A stretch of DNA of 32,542 nucleotides from JAOUEE01 sp051011595 (GTDB lineage Bacteria > Actinomycetota > Acidimicrobiia > Acidimicrobiales > SHLQ01): NCBI GenBank assembly GCA_051011595.1, contig JBPCTQ010000301.1, positions 1 through 32,542 on the forward strand, written 5' to 3'. The notes beneath the pieces are model-generated. The model had not been told where the DNA came from. It did not search any database and saw nothing but the letters and a program-made list of their open reading frames with translations. This document shows positions 23,667-32,120 of the stretch, piece by piece. The translations under genes and the position numbers were made by a program. Positions within the stretch are counted from its first letter, which is position 1. Each line of letters begins with the position of its first letter.

Positions 23667-24227
23667 TCAGCCGGCCGGTGTGCGACCGGTGAGTCCCAGG
23701 AAGCGGGACATGGCGTCGGCATCAGCCGCGACCTCGACCTGATCGCCCATGAGCTGTGCGGCGCGGAGTCCGTCGGCGATCGGCCCGATCGTCGCCAGCC
23801 CGGCTTCAGCCAGTTCTTGGCTCGAATGAGCGTCGAGGCCGGTGGCCTGTCCGAGATCCCATGCGTGGGTCAGCGTGTCCCACTGGGAGAACCCGAGGAT
23901 GTCGTCGATGGTGGCCTCTCCGAACCAGTACTCGCCCACCTGGTTCACCACTCCGGGTTGGTCGAGCGCATCCAGCACGTTGTCGCGCGAGGTGTTCCAC
24001 AACGCCACCACGTCCGACCCGGGGTCGGGCATCTCCGGCATGGCCACCGCACCGGTGCGCGCCATCTCAGCCACCGCGTCCAGCACTCCCGCCGTGTGGG
24101 CCACCACATCGCGGGCGCACCACCCGTCGCACGGCGAAGCGGCATCCCACTGGTCGGCCGGGACCCGCTGCACCACGGCGTCGAAGCCATACAGCGCCTT
24201 GGTGTAGTTCCGGAGATTCTGACTCAT
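23667..24227 (-). CDS. DinB-like/mycothiol-type metal-binding protein (TIGR03086-like)
   Basis: The 186 residues match the actinobacterial family around mycothiol-dependent maleylpyruvate isomerase. Visible signatures are an N-terminal four-helix bundle with WDAASPCDGWCARDVVAHTAG, then FSQWDTLTHAWDLGQATG near the middle, and a C-terminal half ending FLGLTGRTPAG. Conserved histidines H44 and the one in LTHAWD are the likely metal ligands. The family includes thiol-dependent isomerases and detoxifying transferases; the substrate is unknown here. GAAGGGA lies about 9 nt before the ATG and a TATGGT -10 box further up. It is convergent with the MoaD-like gene, with 12 bp between. Confidence 0.85.
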   Translation of the reverse strand: MSQNLRNYTKALYGFDAVVQRVPADQWDAASPCDGWCARDVVAHTAGVLDAVAEMARTGAVAMPEMPDPGSDVVALWNTSRDNVLDALDQPGVVNQVGEYWFGEATIDDILGFSQWDTLTHAWDLGQATGLDAHSSQELAEAGLATIGPIADGLRAAQLMGDQVEVAADADAMSRFLGLTGRTPAG

Positions 24228-24312
24228 TGCCGCACGTCCCTTCGTCGGCGGCGACCATAACAGTCGGGACGAATTCGAGTTCGGGAAGTGCGGCGCCCAA
24301 CGACGCCCGCGG

Positions 24313-25500
24313 TCAGCTCAGGAACTCGAGGTCGTCGGCATCGAAGGCACCCGGCTCGGTGAACGCCGACCATGGGCCGGTGACCTCGTAGGTGCGACCG
24401 GGATCGCGCTGCGAGCTGAAGTACAAACGCGTACCCGACGGATCGAAGGCGGGACCGGCCATCTCCGAAGTGTTGTTCCCTTCGATCTGCACCACCGGGA
24501 ACGTGGAGCCGTCGGGGCGCACGAGCACGATCTGCATATCGCCACCGTCCTCCGCGACGTAGACGACACCCGAGGACGACGTCACCAGGTTGTCCACACC
24601 GGTCAGCACCCCGTTGACATTGATGGCGGCGTCGTAGATGACGGCCACGGTGTTGGCCACCGGGTCGTATGACCAGACTCGGTCGTCGCCCTTCGTCGTG
24701 AACACGACGAGGCCGTCGGAGATGTCGATGCCCTCTCCTCCGTCGAACCGTTTGGTGTCGGGCACCTGATCCTTGGTCTCCACCGGATCGCCGGTGGGGT
24801 CGGGCACGGCCACCCACGTCAATGGGCCGTTGGCCGGTTCGGTGAGCACCTCGAGGGTGCCCGCCGACAGATCGCCCCACGTGTCGGGCACGAAGCGATA
24901 CAGGGCGCCGTCGGGGCGGTCCTCGGTCAAGAAGATGACCTCGAGATCCTCGTGACAGGCCGCCGCCTCATGGAAGAACTGCCCCATGAGGGGACGCTCC
25001 ACCGCCGGCGTGGCCCCCAACGGATCGCATTCCCAGACCGAGCCGGTAGGGATCTCCTCACAACTCAGCCAGGTGTCCCAGGGTGTCTTGCCGCCGCCGC
25101 AGTTGCGGATGGTCCCGCTGAGACAACGGCCGGCGTCGACGATGTTGGCGTTGGCATCGAAGCGGATGTACCCGGCGCCCGCCTCGGGAATGGTGAACCA
25201 CTCGCTGTTGGAGACGTAGGACCAGCCGCCATCGGGCAACCCGAACACGGCACCGCCATCGGGCCAGAGATGCCACTCGTAGTTGGTGCCGGGCACCACC
25301 TCACCGGTGGTGGCCACCACCCGACCCGAGAACAGAGGATGCACCCGCAGCCCGTTGGCATCGGCGGCCAGCAGGTTGATCGGATCACAGGCGGTGAGCG
25401 CAGCCGTACCGCCGAACACCACCGCGGCACTGCCCAGGCTGCTCACTCGCAGGAATCGCCGTCGGCTGAGCTCGGATTCCGACTCGTCGACATCGCTCAT
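24313..25500 (-). CDS. PhoX/DUF839-family Tat-exported phosphatase-like protein
   Basis: The 395 residues begin with a twin-arginine signal (SRRRFLRVSS) whose hydrophobic stretch ends LTAC, so it may be a Tat-exported lipoprotein. The mature part has the DUF839/PhoX signatures NCGGGKTPWDTWLSCEE, AACHEDLEVIFLTED and FDGGEGIDIS, and a propeller-like series of blades to the C-terminus. Known PhoX enzymes are calcium- and iron-dependent alkaline phosphatases. At 395 residues this protein is shorter than typical PhoX, and whether all metal ligands are present cannot be checked here. AGAGGA lies 9 nt before the ATG. The 196 bp upstream, to the methyltransferase stop, show no gene and no clear terminator. 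Confidence 0.85.
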   Translation of the reverse strand: MSDVDESESELSRRRFLRVSSLGSAAVVFGGTAALTACDPINLLAADANGLRVHPLFSGRVVATTGEVVPGTNYEWHLWPDGGAVFGLPDGGWSYVSNSEWFTIPEAGAGYIRFDANANIVDAGRCLSGTIRNCGGGKTPWDTWLSCEEIPTGSVWECDPLGATPAVERPLMGQFFHEAAACHEDLEVIFLTEDRPDGALYRFVPDTWGDLSAGTLEVLTEPANGPLTWVAVPDPTGDPVETKDQVPDTKRFDGGEGIDISDGLVVFTTKGDDRVWSYDPVANTVAVIYDAAINVNGVLTGVDNLVTSSSGVVYVAEDGGDMQIVLVRPDGSTFPVVQIEGNNTSEMAGPAFDPSGTRLYFSSQRDPGRTYEVTGPWSAFTEPGAFDADDLEFLS

Positions 25501-25696
25501 GTTCGCTGTTCCTCTCGCGGGTTTCTGGTGGACGGAGCAGCGCGGGGAAAAGACAGCTGACGATCCGTGGCCGCCATGGTGACCGATGCCACAAGGCCGG
25601 CGCAACAACCAAGAGCGGCCGTTCGGTGATGCTCGCTCGGCGCGCGGGCCGGATCGCACCAGGCCGGCAGATCGCTTGTCGAACGAGGACCGACCG

Positions 25697-26572
25697 TCAG
25701 ACGGGTTTAAGGAAGCGCCACACCACCACGAACGGCAGACCGTCAAAAGCCTGCACGACCGCCTCGGGCAGGAACCCATAGGCCGGATTGGCTGTCAGCC
25801 CCGACTCGGGAAAGGTGGGTTCGCGGCACTCCGCCACCTCGAGGCCGGCTGCCACCGCGGCATTGACATAGGTGTGCAGAGGGTGCAGAAGGTTGGGGAC
25901 GAATGGGAGCACGAATCCCTGGGTTGGATCGGCATCGAGATCGCGCCACCCGGCCACCCCGCCGAATTGCACGGTGGTGGGATGAGGGTCCGACACGATG
26001 ACCGTGCCGCCCGGCTTCACCACCCGGGCCAACTCGGCGAACACGGGGACGAGGTCCGGGCTGTGGCACACGGCGAGTGCCGACACCGCCAGGTCGACCG
26101 AGTCGTCGTCGACGGGAAGGTCCTGTAGTCGTCCTTCCCGGAAGTCGACATCGGGGTGGTTCTGGCGGGCAACGTCGAGCATGCCGGCCGTGGCATCGAC
26201 GCCGATGGTGTCGAAACCGCGTGCGGCCAGGAACCCGGCATGGCGGCCGGTGCCACAGGCGGCGTCGAGGGCGCGACCGCCATCGATGGCGGCGAACATC
26301 TCGTGAACCACCGGCGCTTCGACCTCGAAGGCGGGATTCACCCCGTCATAGGAGGGTGCCCAAGCGGTGTACCCGCCATCGACGTCGTGTTCGACGACTT
26401 CGATCTCGATGTCGTTGGGGAAGTCGGACCACGACCCGGCAATTCGACGGATCTCGTCGACCCGGTCGCGGCCGGCGCTCGGCCTCGAGAGGATGCGGCG
26501 CATGGTGGCCATGCCTGCCACCCCCACGAAGTACTCCCCTGCCACGAACGAATCCCGGTGAACCTCAGCCAT
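25697..26572 (-). CDS. Class I SAM-dependent methyltransferase
   Basis: The 291-residue product has SAM motif I ALDAACGTGRHAGFLAARG (from residue 101), an acidic end of beta-2 (IGVDAT), and LPVDDDSVDLAVSALAVCH and VVKPGGTVIVSDPHP as later motifs of the UbiE/Methyltransf_11 type. An N-terminal extension of about 65 residues precedes the fold. The ATG at 26572 is chosen because a TACCGT box lies exactly 7 nt upstream; a TTG at 26623 would run to within 17 nt of the divergent gene. The substrate is unknown. It is divergent from the PhyH-like gene, with 68 bp between them. Confidence 0.85.
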   Translation of the reverse strand: MAEVHRDSFVAGEYFVGVAGMATMRRILSRPSAGRDRVDEIRRIAGSWSDFPNDIEIEVVEHDVDGGYTAWAPSYDGVNPAFEVEAPVVHEMFAAIDGGRALDAACGTGRHAGFLAARGFDTIGVDATAGMLDVARQNHPDVDFREGRLQDLPVDDDSVDLAVSALAVCHSPDLVPVFAELARVVKPGGTVIVSDPHPTTVQFGGVAGWRDLDADPTQGFVLPFVPNLLHPLHTYVNAAVAAGLEVAECREPTFPESGLTANPAYGFLPEAVVQAFDGLPFVVVWRFLKPV

Positions 26573-26579
26573 GGCGCCG

Positions 26580-26585
26580 ACGGTA
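26580..26585 (-). promoter_or_regulatory. -10 box (TACCGT) of the methyltransferase gene
   Basis: TACCGT lies 7 nt before the ATG at 26572, within CTACCGTCGGCGCC. The same block is found in mirror orientation before the divergent gene. Confidence 0.5.
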
Positions 26586-26627
26586 GTGCGACCCTCCGAC
26601 GCCGAGCGGACTGTTTCCGCCAACCGC

Positions 26628-26633
26628 TACCGT
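26628..26633 (+). promoter_or_regulatory. -10 box (TACCGT) of the PhyH-like gene
   Basis: TACCGT lies 7 nt before the GTG at 26641, within CTACCGTCGGGACC, and no Shine-Dalgarno sequence is present. A leaderless transcript is likely. Confidence 0.5.
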
Positions 26634-26640
26634 CGGGACC

Positions 26641-27504
26641 GTGCCCGCCACCATCACCGACGACGAGCGCCAGACCTATCAGTCCCGTGGTTATCTCCTG
26701 CTCGATTCGGCGATTGATGCGACATGGATCGAGAGGATCAACACCACGATCGACGACCTGATCGATCAGTCACGCTCGGCCGCACCCGACGACTGGCGGT
26801 TCGACACCGAACCCGACCACTCGGCCGACACCCCGCGGCTGCGGCGCATCAACTCGCCGGTCGATGTCGACCCACTGTTCGAAGAGTTCAGCCTCGACGG
26901 TCCGGCCACCGACATCGCCGAGGCCATCCTCGGACCCGACGTGCGGTTCCACCACTCGAAGCTCAACATCAAGTGGCACGGCGGCGGTGAGGAGGTGAAG
27001 TGGCACCAGGACATCGCCTTCTGGCCCCACACCGACTTCTCGCCACTCACCATTGGGGTGTACCTCCGGGATGTCGACGACGAGATGGGCCCCATGGGTG
27101 TGGTGCCCACCAGCCACACCGGCGAGTTGTTCGATCTCACCACCGTCGACGGTGCCTGGTCGGGAACGATTCGCGACGAGGATCTCCACCGGGTGAACAT
27201 CGACGATGCCGACTACCTCACCGGACCAGCGGGCAGTGTCACCGTGCACAACTGCTGTGCGGTCCACGGTTCACGTCCCAACCAGTCGGACCGGATGCGG
27301 CCATTGCTGCTCCAGACGTACTCCCGCGCCGACTCGTACCCGCTGTTGGGGGTGGGCACCAACGGCTTGGGGAGTCGGCGGGCCCATCAGGTCGTGCGAG
27401 GGTCGGCACCCGAACACCTGGAGGTCGACGGCCGCCGACTGCCCACAGCGCCCGATTGGTATCGCAACTCGTATACGTCGATCTTCGACGTCCAACAGCG
27501 CTGA
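26641..27504 (+). CDS. Phytanoyl-CoA dioxygenase (PhyH)-family oxygenase
   Basis: The 287 residues show the PhyH pattern of Fe(II)/2-oxoglutarate oxygenases. After an N-terminal SRGYLLLD comes HHSKLNIKWHGGGEEVKWHQD with the H122-x-D124 iron ligands, then the third ligand histidine in CAVHGSRPN (H209), and a nearby basic RMRPLLLQTY that would hold 2-oxoglutarate. The family hydroxylates a wide range of substrates, so phytanoyl-CoA itself is not implied. The GTG start sits 7 nt after a TACCGT box. The methyltransferase gene runs away from it, possibly sharing control. Confidence 0.9.
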   Translation: MPATITDDERQTYQSRGYLLLDSAIDATWIERINTTIDDLIDQSRSAAPDDWRFDTEPDHSADTPRLRRINSPVDVDPLFEEFSLDGPATDIAEAILGPDVRFHHSKLNIKWHGGGEEVKWHQDIAFWPHTDFSPLTIGVYLRDVDDEMGPMGVVPTSHTGELFDLTTVDGAWSGTIRDEDLHRVNIDDADYLTGPAGSVTVHNCCAVHGSRPNQSDRMRPLLLQTYSRADSYPLLGVGTNGLGSRRAHQVVRGSAPEHLEVDGRRLPTAPDWYRNSYTSIFDVQQR

Positions 27505-27592
27505 GCCGCGGCCCGGGCAGGGGGCAACGATCTCGAGCGACAGTCGTTTCACGGTTGCCGGCCTGCGCCGCGATCCCGAGGCCGCTCGGCAC

Positions 27593-27598
27593 TATTCT
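27593..27598 (+). promoter_or_regulatory. -10 box (TATTCT) of the lipoprotein gene
   Basis: TATTCT lies 6 nt before the ATG at 27605, with no room for a ribosome-binding site in between, which indicates a leaderless mRNA. Confidence 0.5.
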
Positions 27599-27604
27599 CG
27601 AGCC

Positions 27605-28105
27605 ATGGACGGGACACCTACAGCAGGGCGTGCTCGGCAGGTGGTGGTGGGGGTCGCGGTGGCCCTGATCCTGCTGGGGGCGTGTGGCAGCGACAGCGAC
27701 GACGATGGCACCGCCACCGAGCCGAGCGCCACGGTCGGCAACGCCGACGATGGCACGACTGACGATGTCACGGCCGACGGTCTGGCCAACGGCGTCGAAC
27801 CCGACTCGGCCGCCCCGGACCTACCGGCCGACTACCCCCTGCCTGTGCCCGACGGCGGGTCCATCACCACCGTCCTCATCGACGACACCTCGGGGACCAG
27901 CCGGGTGGTCGTCGTCTACCCACAGGACGCACTCGACGGCTTGATCGCGGACTACGACGCCTTCTTCGACACGGTCGCCGGCGACACCGAGCGCGTACCC
28001 CTCACCGACGGTCTGGCCAGCTGGCAGAACGACGACGCCGGCTACTCGGTGGTGCTGAACGCCCAGAATCCCGAAGTGCAGGTCACTCTGCAGACCGGCA
28101 TCTGA
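27605..28105 (+). CDS. Hypothetical lipoprotein
   Basis: The 166 residues have a lipoprotein signal with LLGAC (C27), then a strongly acidic Ser/Thr/Asp linker to about residue 75, and a small folded domain beginning LPADYPLPVPDGG and ending with beta-rich NPEVQVTLQTGI. The motif YPLP-x-PDG with an alternating beta pattern recalls small actinobacterial secreted proteins of unknown function. It stands alone, and the 100 bp before it contain only the -10 box. Confidence 0.75.
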   Translation: MDGTPTAGRARQVVVGVAVALILLGACGSDSDDDGTATEPSATVGNADDGTTDDVTADGLANGVEPDSAAPDLPADYPLPVPDGGSITTVLIDDTSGTSRVVVVYPQDALDGLIADYDAFFDTVAGDTERVPLTDGLASWQNDDAGYSVVLNAQNPEVQVTLQTGI

Positions 28106-28176
28106 CCGGCGACGCACCCGCCGAATCAGGACCGAGTGCCCTGTCGCCCAACCGCGACCGGCGCCACCATGGGCAG

Positions 28177-28410
28177 GTGATGGCCCGGCGACGGAAGACG
28201 ACCCTGCCCACCGGCACCACTCCGTGGGACCCGCTCAACGGGTTTCGCATCGGAGCCATGGCCGGCGGGCTGGTGTCGGCCGGGGTGGTGGCAGCCACCG
28301 GAGCCGGAGGAATCGGCGTGGTGTTGGGTGTTGCGCTGGGCGGTGGAGCCATCGGCTACTGGGTCGAGAAGCGCCGCATCACCCAGGGCCGAGGTGATGA
28401 CACCCAGTGA
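28177..28410 (+). CDS. Small glycine-zipper membrane protein
   Basis: A 77-residue protein from GTG 28177 (ATG 28180 is one codon later). A basic N-terminus (ARRRKTT) leads into a glycine-rich hydrophobic stretch (about residues 24-62) with G-x-x-x-G spacings, then a basic tail (EKRRITQG). This suits one or two packed membrane helices. The family is not recognised. It lies between the lipoprotein gene and the convergent HxlR gene. Confidence 0.6.
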   Translation: MMARRRKTTLPTGTTPWDPLNGFRIGAMAGGLVSAGVVAATGAGGIGVVLGVALGGGAIGYWVEKRRITQGRGDDTQ

Positions 28411-28440
28411 TGTCCGAGCGCCGGCCGCGTGGCGATCCGG

Positions 28441-28869
28441 TCAGACCAACCGCAGGCGGCGCACGTCGAGGGGTTCGCCAGTGCGTTGATCGACGACCAC
28501 CGGCACGACGGCGTCGCCCGTGTCGCGGTCGACCAGCTCCGGGTCGGCGTCGTCGGGCAACCAGTCCTGACCCCAGCGCCACATGGCGGCCAGTACCCCC
28601 CAGAACGCACGGCCCTTGTCGGTGAGCCGGTATTCGAACCGGGGCGGCCGATCGTCGTATTGCTCACGGGTGAGCATGCCCTCGTCGACCAGTCGGTTGA
28701 GGCGCTCGGTCAACACCGCTCGGCTGACCCCCAGCGACTCCTGGAACTGATCGAAGCGCCGGCAGCCGAGGAACGCCTCCCGCATGACCAGGGGCGTCCA
28801 CCAGTCGCCGATGAGATCGGTGGTGCGCGCGATGGGACACGGCCACTCGTCGAAACGGGTACGGCGCAC
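28441..28869 (-). CDS. HxlR-family transcriptional regulator
   Basis: The 142 residues are a typical HxlR winged helix: CPIARTTDLIGDWWTPLVMREAFLG, then RRFDQFQESLGVSRAVLTERLNRLVDEGML and the wing YDDRPPRFEYRLTDKG. A C-terminal extension of about 40 acidic residues follows. The GTG start is 5 nt after the stop of the molybdopterin oxidoreductase gene, so the two are cotranscribed and it may control its own operon. HxlR proteins often sense reactive electrophiles or oxidants through a conserved N-terminal cysteine; C11 here is in that position. Confidence 0.9.
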   Translation of the reverse strand: MRRTRFDEWPCPIARTTDLIGDWWTPLVMREAFLGCRRFDQFQESLGVSRAVLTERLNRLVDEGMLTREQYDDRPPRFEYRLTDKGRAFWGVLAAMWRWGQDWLPDDADPELVDRDTGDAVVPVVVDQRTGEPLDVRRLRLV

Positions 28870-28874
28870 GATGA

Positions 28875-31118
28875 CTAGGCCACCGGTTCGAGTCGGGCGG
28901 GCACGTGTTTGTGATGCGGGGTACCGGCAAACCAGTCGCGGTCGGCGATGGAGGTCAGTTCGTTGGGAGCCACACCGACGGGCAACGAGTCACCGTCGCC
29001 GCCGGGATGATCGACACCGAAGCCGTTGGGCAGCGAGATGAACCCCGGCTGCATGGCGTCGTGGAACTCCACCGGGGCCACTGCTTCCCCGGTGGCGGTG
29101 ATGACCCGAGCCTCGCCGCCATCGGTGAGACCCACCGAGATGGCGTCGTCGGGGTGGACCCGCAACGAACCCTCACGGTCCTTCTTGCACCAGTCCGGGT
29201 CTCGGAAGATGGTGTTGGCCGTCGACGATCGACGCTCGCCAGCGGCGAGGATGAACGGCCACTCGTCGGCCCGGTCCAGATTCTCGCCGGCCAGGCCCTC
29301 GACCTCTCCCAGCAGTACGGGGACGTCGAGGTGGATCTTGCCGTCGCCGTGCACGATCCGGTCGAACGTGACGTCGTAGTCGTCGACACTGAAGATGACC
29401 CCGCTGCGGCTCTGGTGGATGCCGTCGAACAGTTCGTCACCGTTGGCGTACCCCGCTCGTCCCACCGATTCCGGGAAGCTGGCCGCGGTGCGTTGGGCCA
29501 GCCCCCAGATCCCGGCCGGCGCTGCACCGTCGTCGAAGGTGGACCCCAGTGTCTCGTGGAGCAGCACCGCCAGCTGGCCGTTGAGCTCGGGTTTGGCGGC
29601 CACCGCACCGAAGAGTGCGTTGGCGAACTCGGCCCGATCGCCCGTCGCCGCCACCTCACGCAGCGGCGCGATGTCGTCGTGGGTGATGGAACCCAGCTCC
29701 CGACACAGGCGGGCATGGATCTCGGGTTCGGGCAGGGTCTCACCCAGCGGCTCGAAGATGGGTGCACGCAGGTGGAACGAGTTCTCCGGGAACTCGAGCG
29801 TGAAGAACGTGGTCTCCCACTTCTCGTACTGGCTGGCCGCCGGCAGCACGTAGTCGGCCAGGCGAGCGGTCTCGGTCATGGCCACGTCGATGACCACCGA
29901 GAACTCCATCGCCGCGAAGGCGTCCCGCCATGCAGCCGAGTCGGCCAGGCTGTGCGCCGGATTACCCGACTCGACGAGCATGGCCCGGAAACGGTCGGGG
30001 TGATCGGTGACGATCTCTTCGGGGATGACGTTGCAGGGCACCAACCCGGTGACCAGACGGTGCCCGGTGACCGGTGTGGTGCGATCGTCGTGGTGGCCGA
30101 ACAGCGGAGCCATGTTGGTGTGCAGGTTCATGCCCCCCTTGCGTCCGAAGTTGCCGGTGAGCAGCACCACCAACTTCTCCAGGTAGCTGTTCATGGTGGA
30201 GTGCGGTGCCATCTGGATGCCCAGGTCCTCGAAGATCGAGACCGAACCGGCCTGCCCCAGCAGGCGGGCCAGGTGGCGGACGTCGCTCTCGGCCACCCCC
30301 GCTCGTCGGCAGTATTCGGTGATGTCGACCCCCGCGATCACCCGCTCGACCTCTTCGATGCCCACGGTGCGGTCGGCCACGAAGTCGCCGTCGATGAGTC
30401 CTTCGTCGAAGAGGCAGGCCACCAGCGCGGCCAACAAGAACCCGTCACCACCGGGAAGGGGCCGGAGGTGGATGTCGGCCAGGTCGGCGGTTTCGCTTCG
30501 TTTCGGATCGACCACGACCAGTGTGCGGTCGGGATCGTTGGCGATCTCCTTCAACACCACCCGGGCCCGCGGGAACCCGTGGGATTGCCACGGGTTCTTT
30601 CCCCAGAACACCGCGACCTCGGCGTGTTCGTAGTCGCCGGCAGTGTGGCAGGTGCTCGAACCGAACAGCTCACCATCGACCCAGAACTCGCAGGTCTTCT
30701 CCTGGGCCAGGGCGTTGGAGGAATAGGTACTGCCCCACGCCGCCCGGGTGCCGGCGGCGTACCCGCCACCCAGATGGTGCCCCTGGCCGCCACCGCCGTA
30801 ATAGAAGATGGTCGATCCGCCGTGGGTGTCGCGCACGCTGGCGAATCCGGCCGCCACCTCACGGATGGCGGTGTCCCAGTCGATGCGTTCGTAGGAACCG
30901 TCGTCGGTCCGGCGCAGGGGGTGGGTGAGGCGGTGCCGACCGTTCTGGTAGTGGTTGATCCGCAGCGCCTTCTCGCACGTGTAGCCCTTGGACTCGACAT
31001 GTTCCTTGTCGCCGCGCACCCGAACGATCTCTCGGCCGTCGAGTTTCACCTCGATGCCACAGTTGGCCGAGCACAGGATGCATGCCGTCTTGTGCCACTC
31101 GTCGGTTGCGCTGCTCAT
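28875..31118 (-). CDS. Molybdopterin-dependent oxidoreductase (formate dehydrogenase/DMSO reductase superfamily)
   Basis: The 747 residues start with an iron-sulphur site, C13-x2-C16-x3-C20 and C48 (CILCSANC, YTCEKA), as in FdhF-like enzymes. The molybdopterin domains follow, with WGKNPWQSHG, VVVDPKRSETADLADIHLRPLPGGDG, GGMNLHTNMAPLFGHH and the C-terminal cap domain (RVHPDDAISVGLTDGG, ITATGEAVAPVEFHD). A possible metal-ligand cysteine is C157 in SSTCHTAGD. There is no Tat signal, so it is cytoplasmic. No partner subunits are encoded nearby. The substrate is not evident. GGAGG (31126-31130) lies 7 nt before the ATG, which fixes the start. Confidence 0.92.
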   Translation of the reverse strand: MSSATDEWHKTACILCSANCGIEVKLDGREIVRVRGDKEHVESKGYTCEKALRINHYQNGRHRLTHPLRRTDDGSYERIDWDTAIREVAAGFASVRDTHGGSTIFYYGGGGQGHHLGGGYAAGTRAAWGSTYSSNALAQEKTCEFWVDGELFGSSTCHTAGDYEHAEVAVFWGKNPWQSHGFPRARVVLKEIANDPDRTLVVVDPKRSETADLADIHLRPLPGGDGFLLAALVACLFDEGLIDGDFVADRTVGIEEVERVIAGVDITEYCRRAGVAESDVRHLARLLGQAGSVSIFEDLGIQMAPHSTMNSYLEKLVVLLTGNFGRKGGMNLHTNMAPLFGHHDDRTTPVTGHRLVTGLVPCNVIPEEIVTDHPDRFRAMLVESGNPAHSLADSAAWRDAFAAMEFSVVIDVAMTETARLADYVLPAASQYEKWETTFFTLEFPENSFHLRAPIFEPLGETLPEPEIHARLCRELGSITHDDIAPLREVAATGDRAEFANALFGAVAAKPELNGQLAVLLHETLGSTFDDGAAPAGIWGLAQRTAASFPESVGRAGYANGDELFDGIHQSRSGVIFSVDDYDVTFDRIVHGDGKIHLDVPVLLGEVEGLAGENLDRADEWPFILAAGERRSSTANTIFRDPDWCKKDREGSLRVHPDDAISVGLTDGGEARVITATGEAVAPVEFHDAMQPGFISLPNGFGVDHPGGDGDSLPVGVAPNELTSIADRDWFAGTPHHKHVPARLEPVA

Positions 31119-31146
31119 GGGTGAACCTCCATGGATGGGCTGAGTG

Positions 31147-31163
31147 AGTTCTACTACCGAACT
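31147..31163 (-). promoter_or_regulatory. Candidate operator: inverted repeat before the oxidoreductase gene
   Basis: AGTTC (31147-31151) and GAACT (31159-31163) flank a 7-nt centre in an AT-richer stretch, about 30 nt upstream of the oxidoreductase ATG. It could be the HxlR binding site, judged only by symmetry and position. Confidence 0.35.
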
Positions 31164-31329
31164 AACCGGCGGGCAAGGGTACCGGTCGGCCGACACCGGG
31201 GGAGTCAGCGGAGAGAGCACTCGTCTTCTTCGGGTCGGGCAAGCCGATCCAAGTGCCCTCAGGTTCGTCGAAGTCGGCGTCGGCCCCGTCTGTGCCCGAA
31301 GGTCGGTGGTCGGCACCGAACCCAGGGCC

Positions 31330-31335
31330 TACGGT
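31330..31335 (+). promoter_or_regulatory. -10 box (TACGGT) of the kinase gene
   Basis: TACGGT lies 7 nt before the GTG at 31343, within CTACGGTCGGCGCC, closely like the boxes at 26580 and 26628. A leaderless transcript is inferred. Confidence 0.45.
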
Positions 31336-31342
31336 CGGCGCC

Positions 31343-32056
31343 GTGGCCTCGTCTCATTCGTCCGACGGAACTGCTGACCCCGGCCCGCTGATCGGAACCG
31401 GCCGGGCGGCCGACGTGTACGACATCGGCCGCGGCCGGGTGCTGCGCCGCAATCGAAATGGGGCCTCGACAGCACGGGAAGCAGCCGTGATGACCCACCT
31501 CGCACAACACGGCTATCCCGTGCCCCGCGTGCACGACGCCGACGGCGGCGACTTGGTGATGGATCGCATCAACGGGTCCACCATGCTCGATGCGTTCCCG
31601 CACCGACCCTGGAAACTACGGGCATGGGCTCGGATGCTTGCCGACCTGCACCACCGGCTGCTCCCGATCCCGGTGCCCGATCTCGACATTCCCGAACGGT
31701 TCGGCCCGCCCTCGGTGCTGATCCACGGCGACCTCCATCCCGACAACGTGATGCTCACCGACCACGGTCCGGTGGTGATCGACTGGCCCAACGTCAGCGT
31801 CGGCCCGCCCGGCGCCGATGTGGCCAGTACGTGGCTGATCGTGGCATGTAGCGAGGTCGAGGGCAGTCCGTTGGCGCGGGCCGCCCAGTCGGGCGCCCGA
31901 TCGTTCTTCGTTCGCTCGTTCCTCCGGGCGGCTGGTCGGGATGAAGCTCAGCCATGGCTGGGCCCGGCAGCCGAACACCGGCTGAATGATCGCAACCTGC
32001 GACCGGCCGAAGCCCAGAGCATCCACGCTCTGCTGGCCGCCGAGACGGGCTCCTAG
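31343..32056 (+). CDS. Aminoglycoside phosphotransferase (APH)-family kinase
   Basis: The 237 residues have the APH/choline-kinase core: a short N-lobe (LIGTGRAADVYDIG), the catalytic loop HGDLHPDN (128-135) and the metal-binding VIDWPN (146-150). The N-lobe lysine that usually holds ATP is not obvious; VLRRNR lies in its place. The family phosphorylates small molecules, and drug resistance should not be assumed. The GTG at 31343 is chosen for the TACGGT box 7 nt upstream; the frame is open to 31253. It is divergent from the oxidoreductase gene. Confidence 0.85.
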   Translation: MASSHSSDGTADPGPLIGTGRAADVYDIGRGRVLRRNRNGASTAREAAVMTHLAQHGYPVPRVHDADGGDLVMDRINGSTMLDAFPHRPWKLRAWARMLADLHHRLLPIPVPDLDIPERFGPPSVLIHGDLHPDNVMLTDHGPVVIDWPNVSVGPPGADVASTWLIVACSEVEGSPLARAAQSGARSFFVRSFLRAAGRDEAQPWLGPAAEHRLNDRNLRPAEAQSIHALLAAETGS

Positions 32057-32120
32057 TCGTTCCGGACCGACCGGCGACAATCCGCGGCGGACACCCACGC
32101 GCCGATGCCAGACTCGCCTG

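Noticed and set aside
30943..30953. TTCTGGTAGTG as a fifth copy of the palindrome
   Set aside because: Only 11 nt match, there is no right arm, and it lies inside the conserved coding sequence of the oxidoreductase.
28905..31124. 739-codon plus-strand ORF opposite the molybdopterin oxidoreductase
   Set aside because: It exactly shadows a gene with an iron-sulphur site and cofactor motifs. Long antisense frames are expected at this GC content.
31343..32056. Antibiotic-resistance gene
   Set aside because: Only the general APH-family motifs are visible. The family has many metabolic members, and no mobile or resistance context is present.
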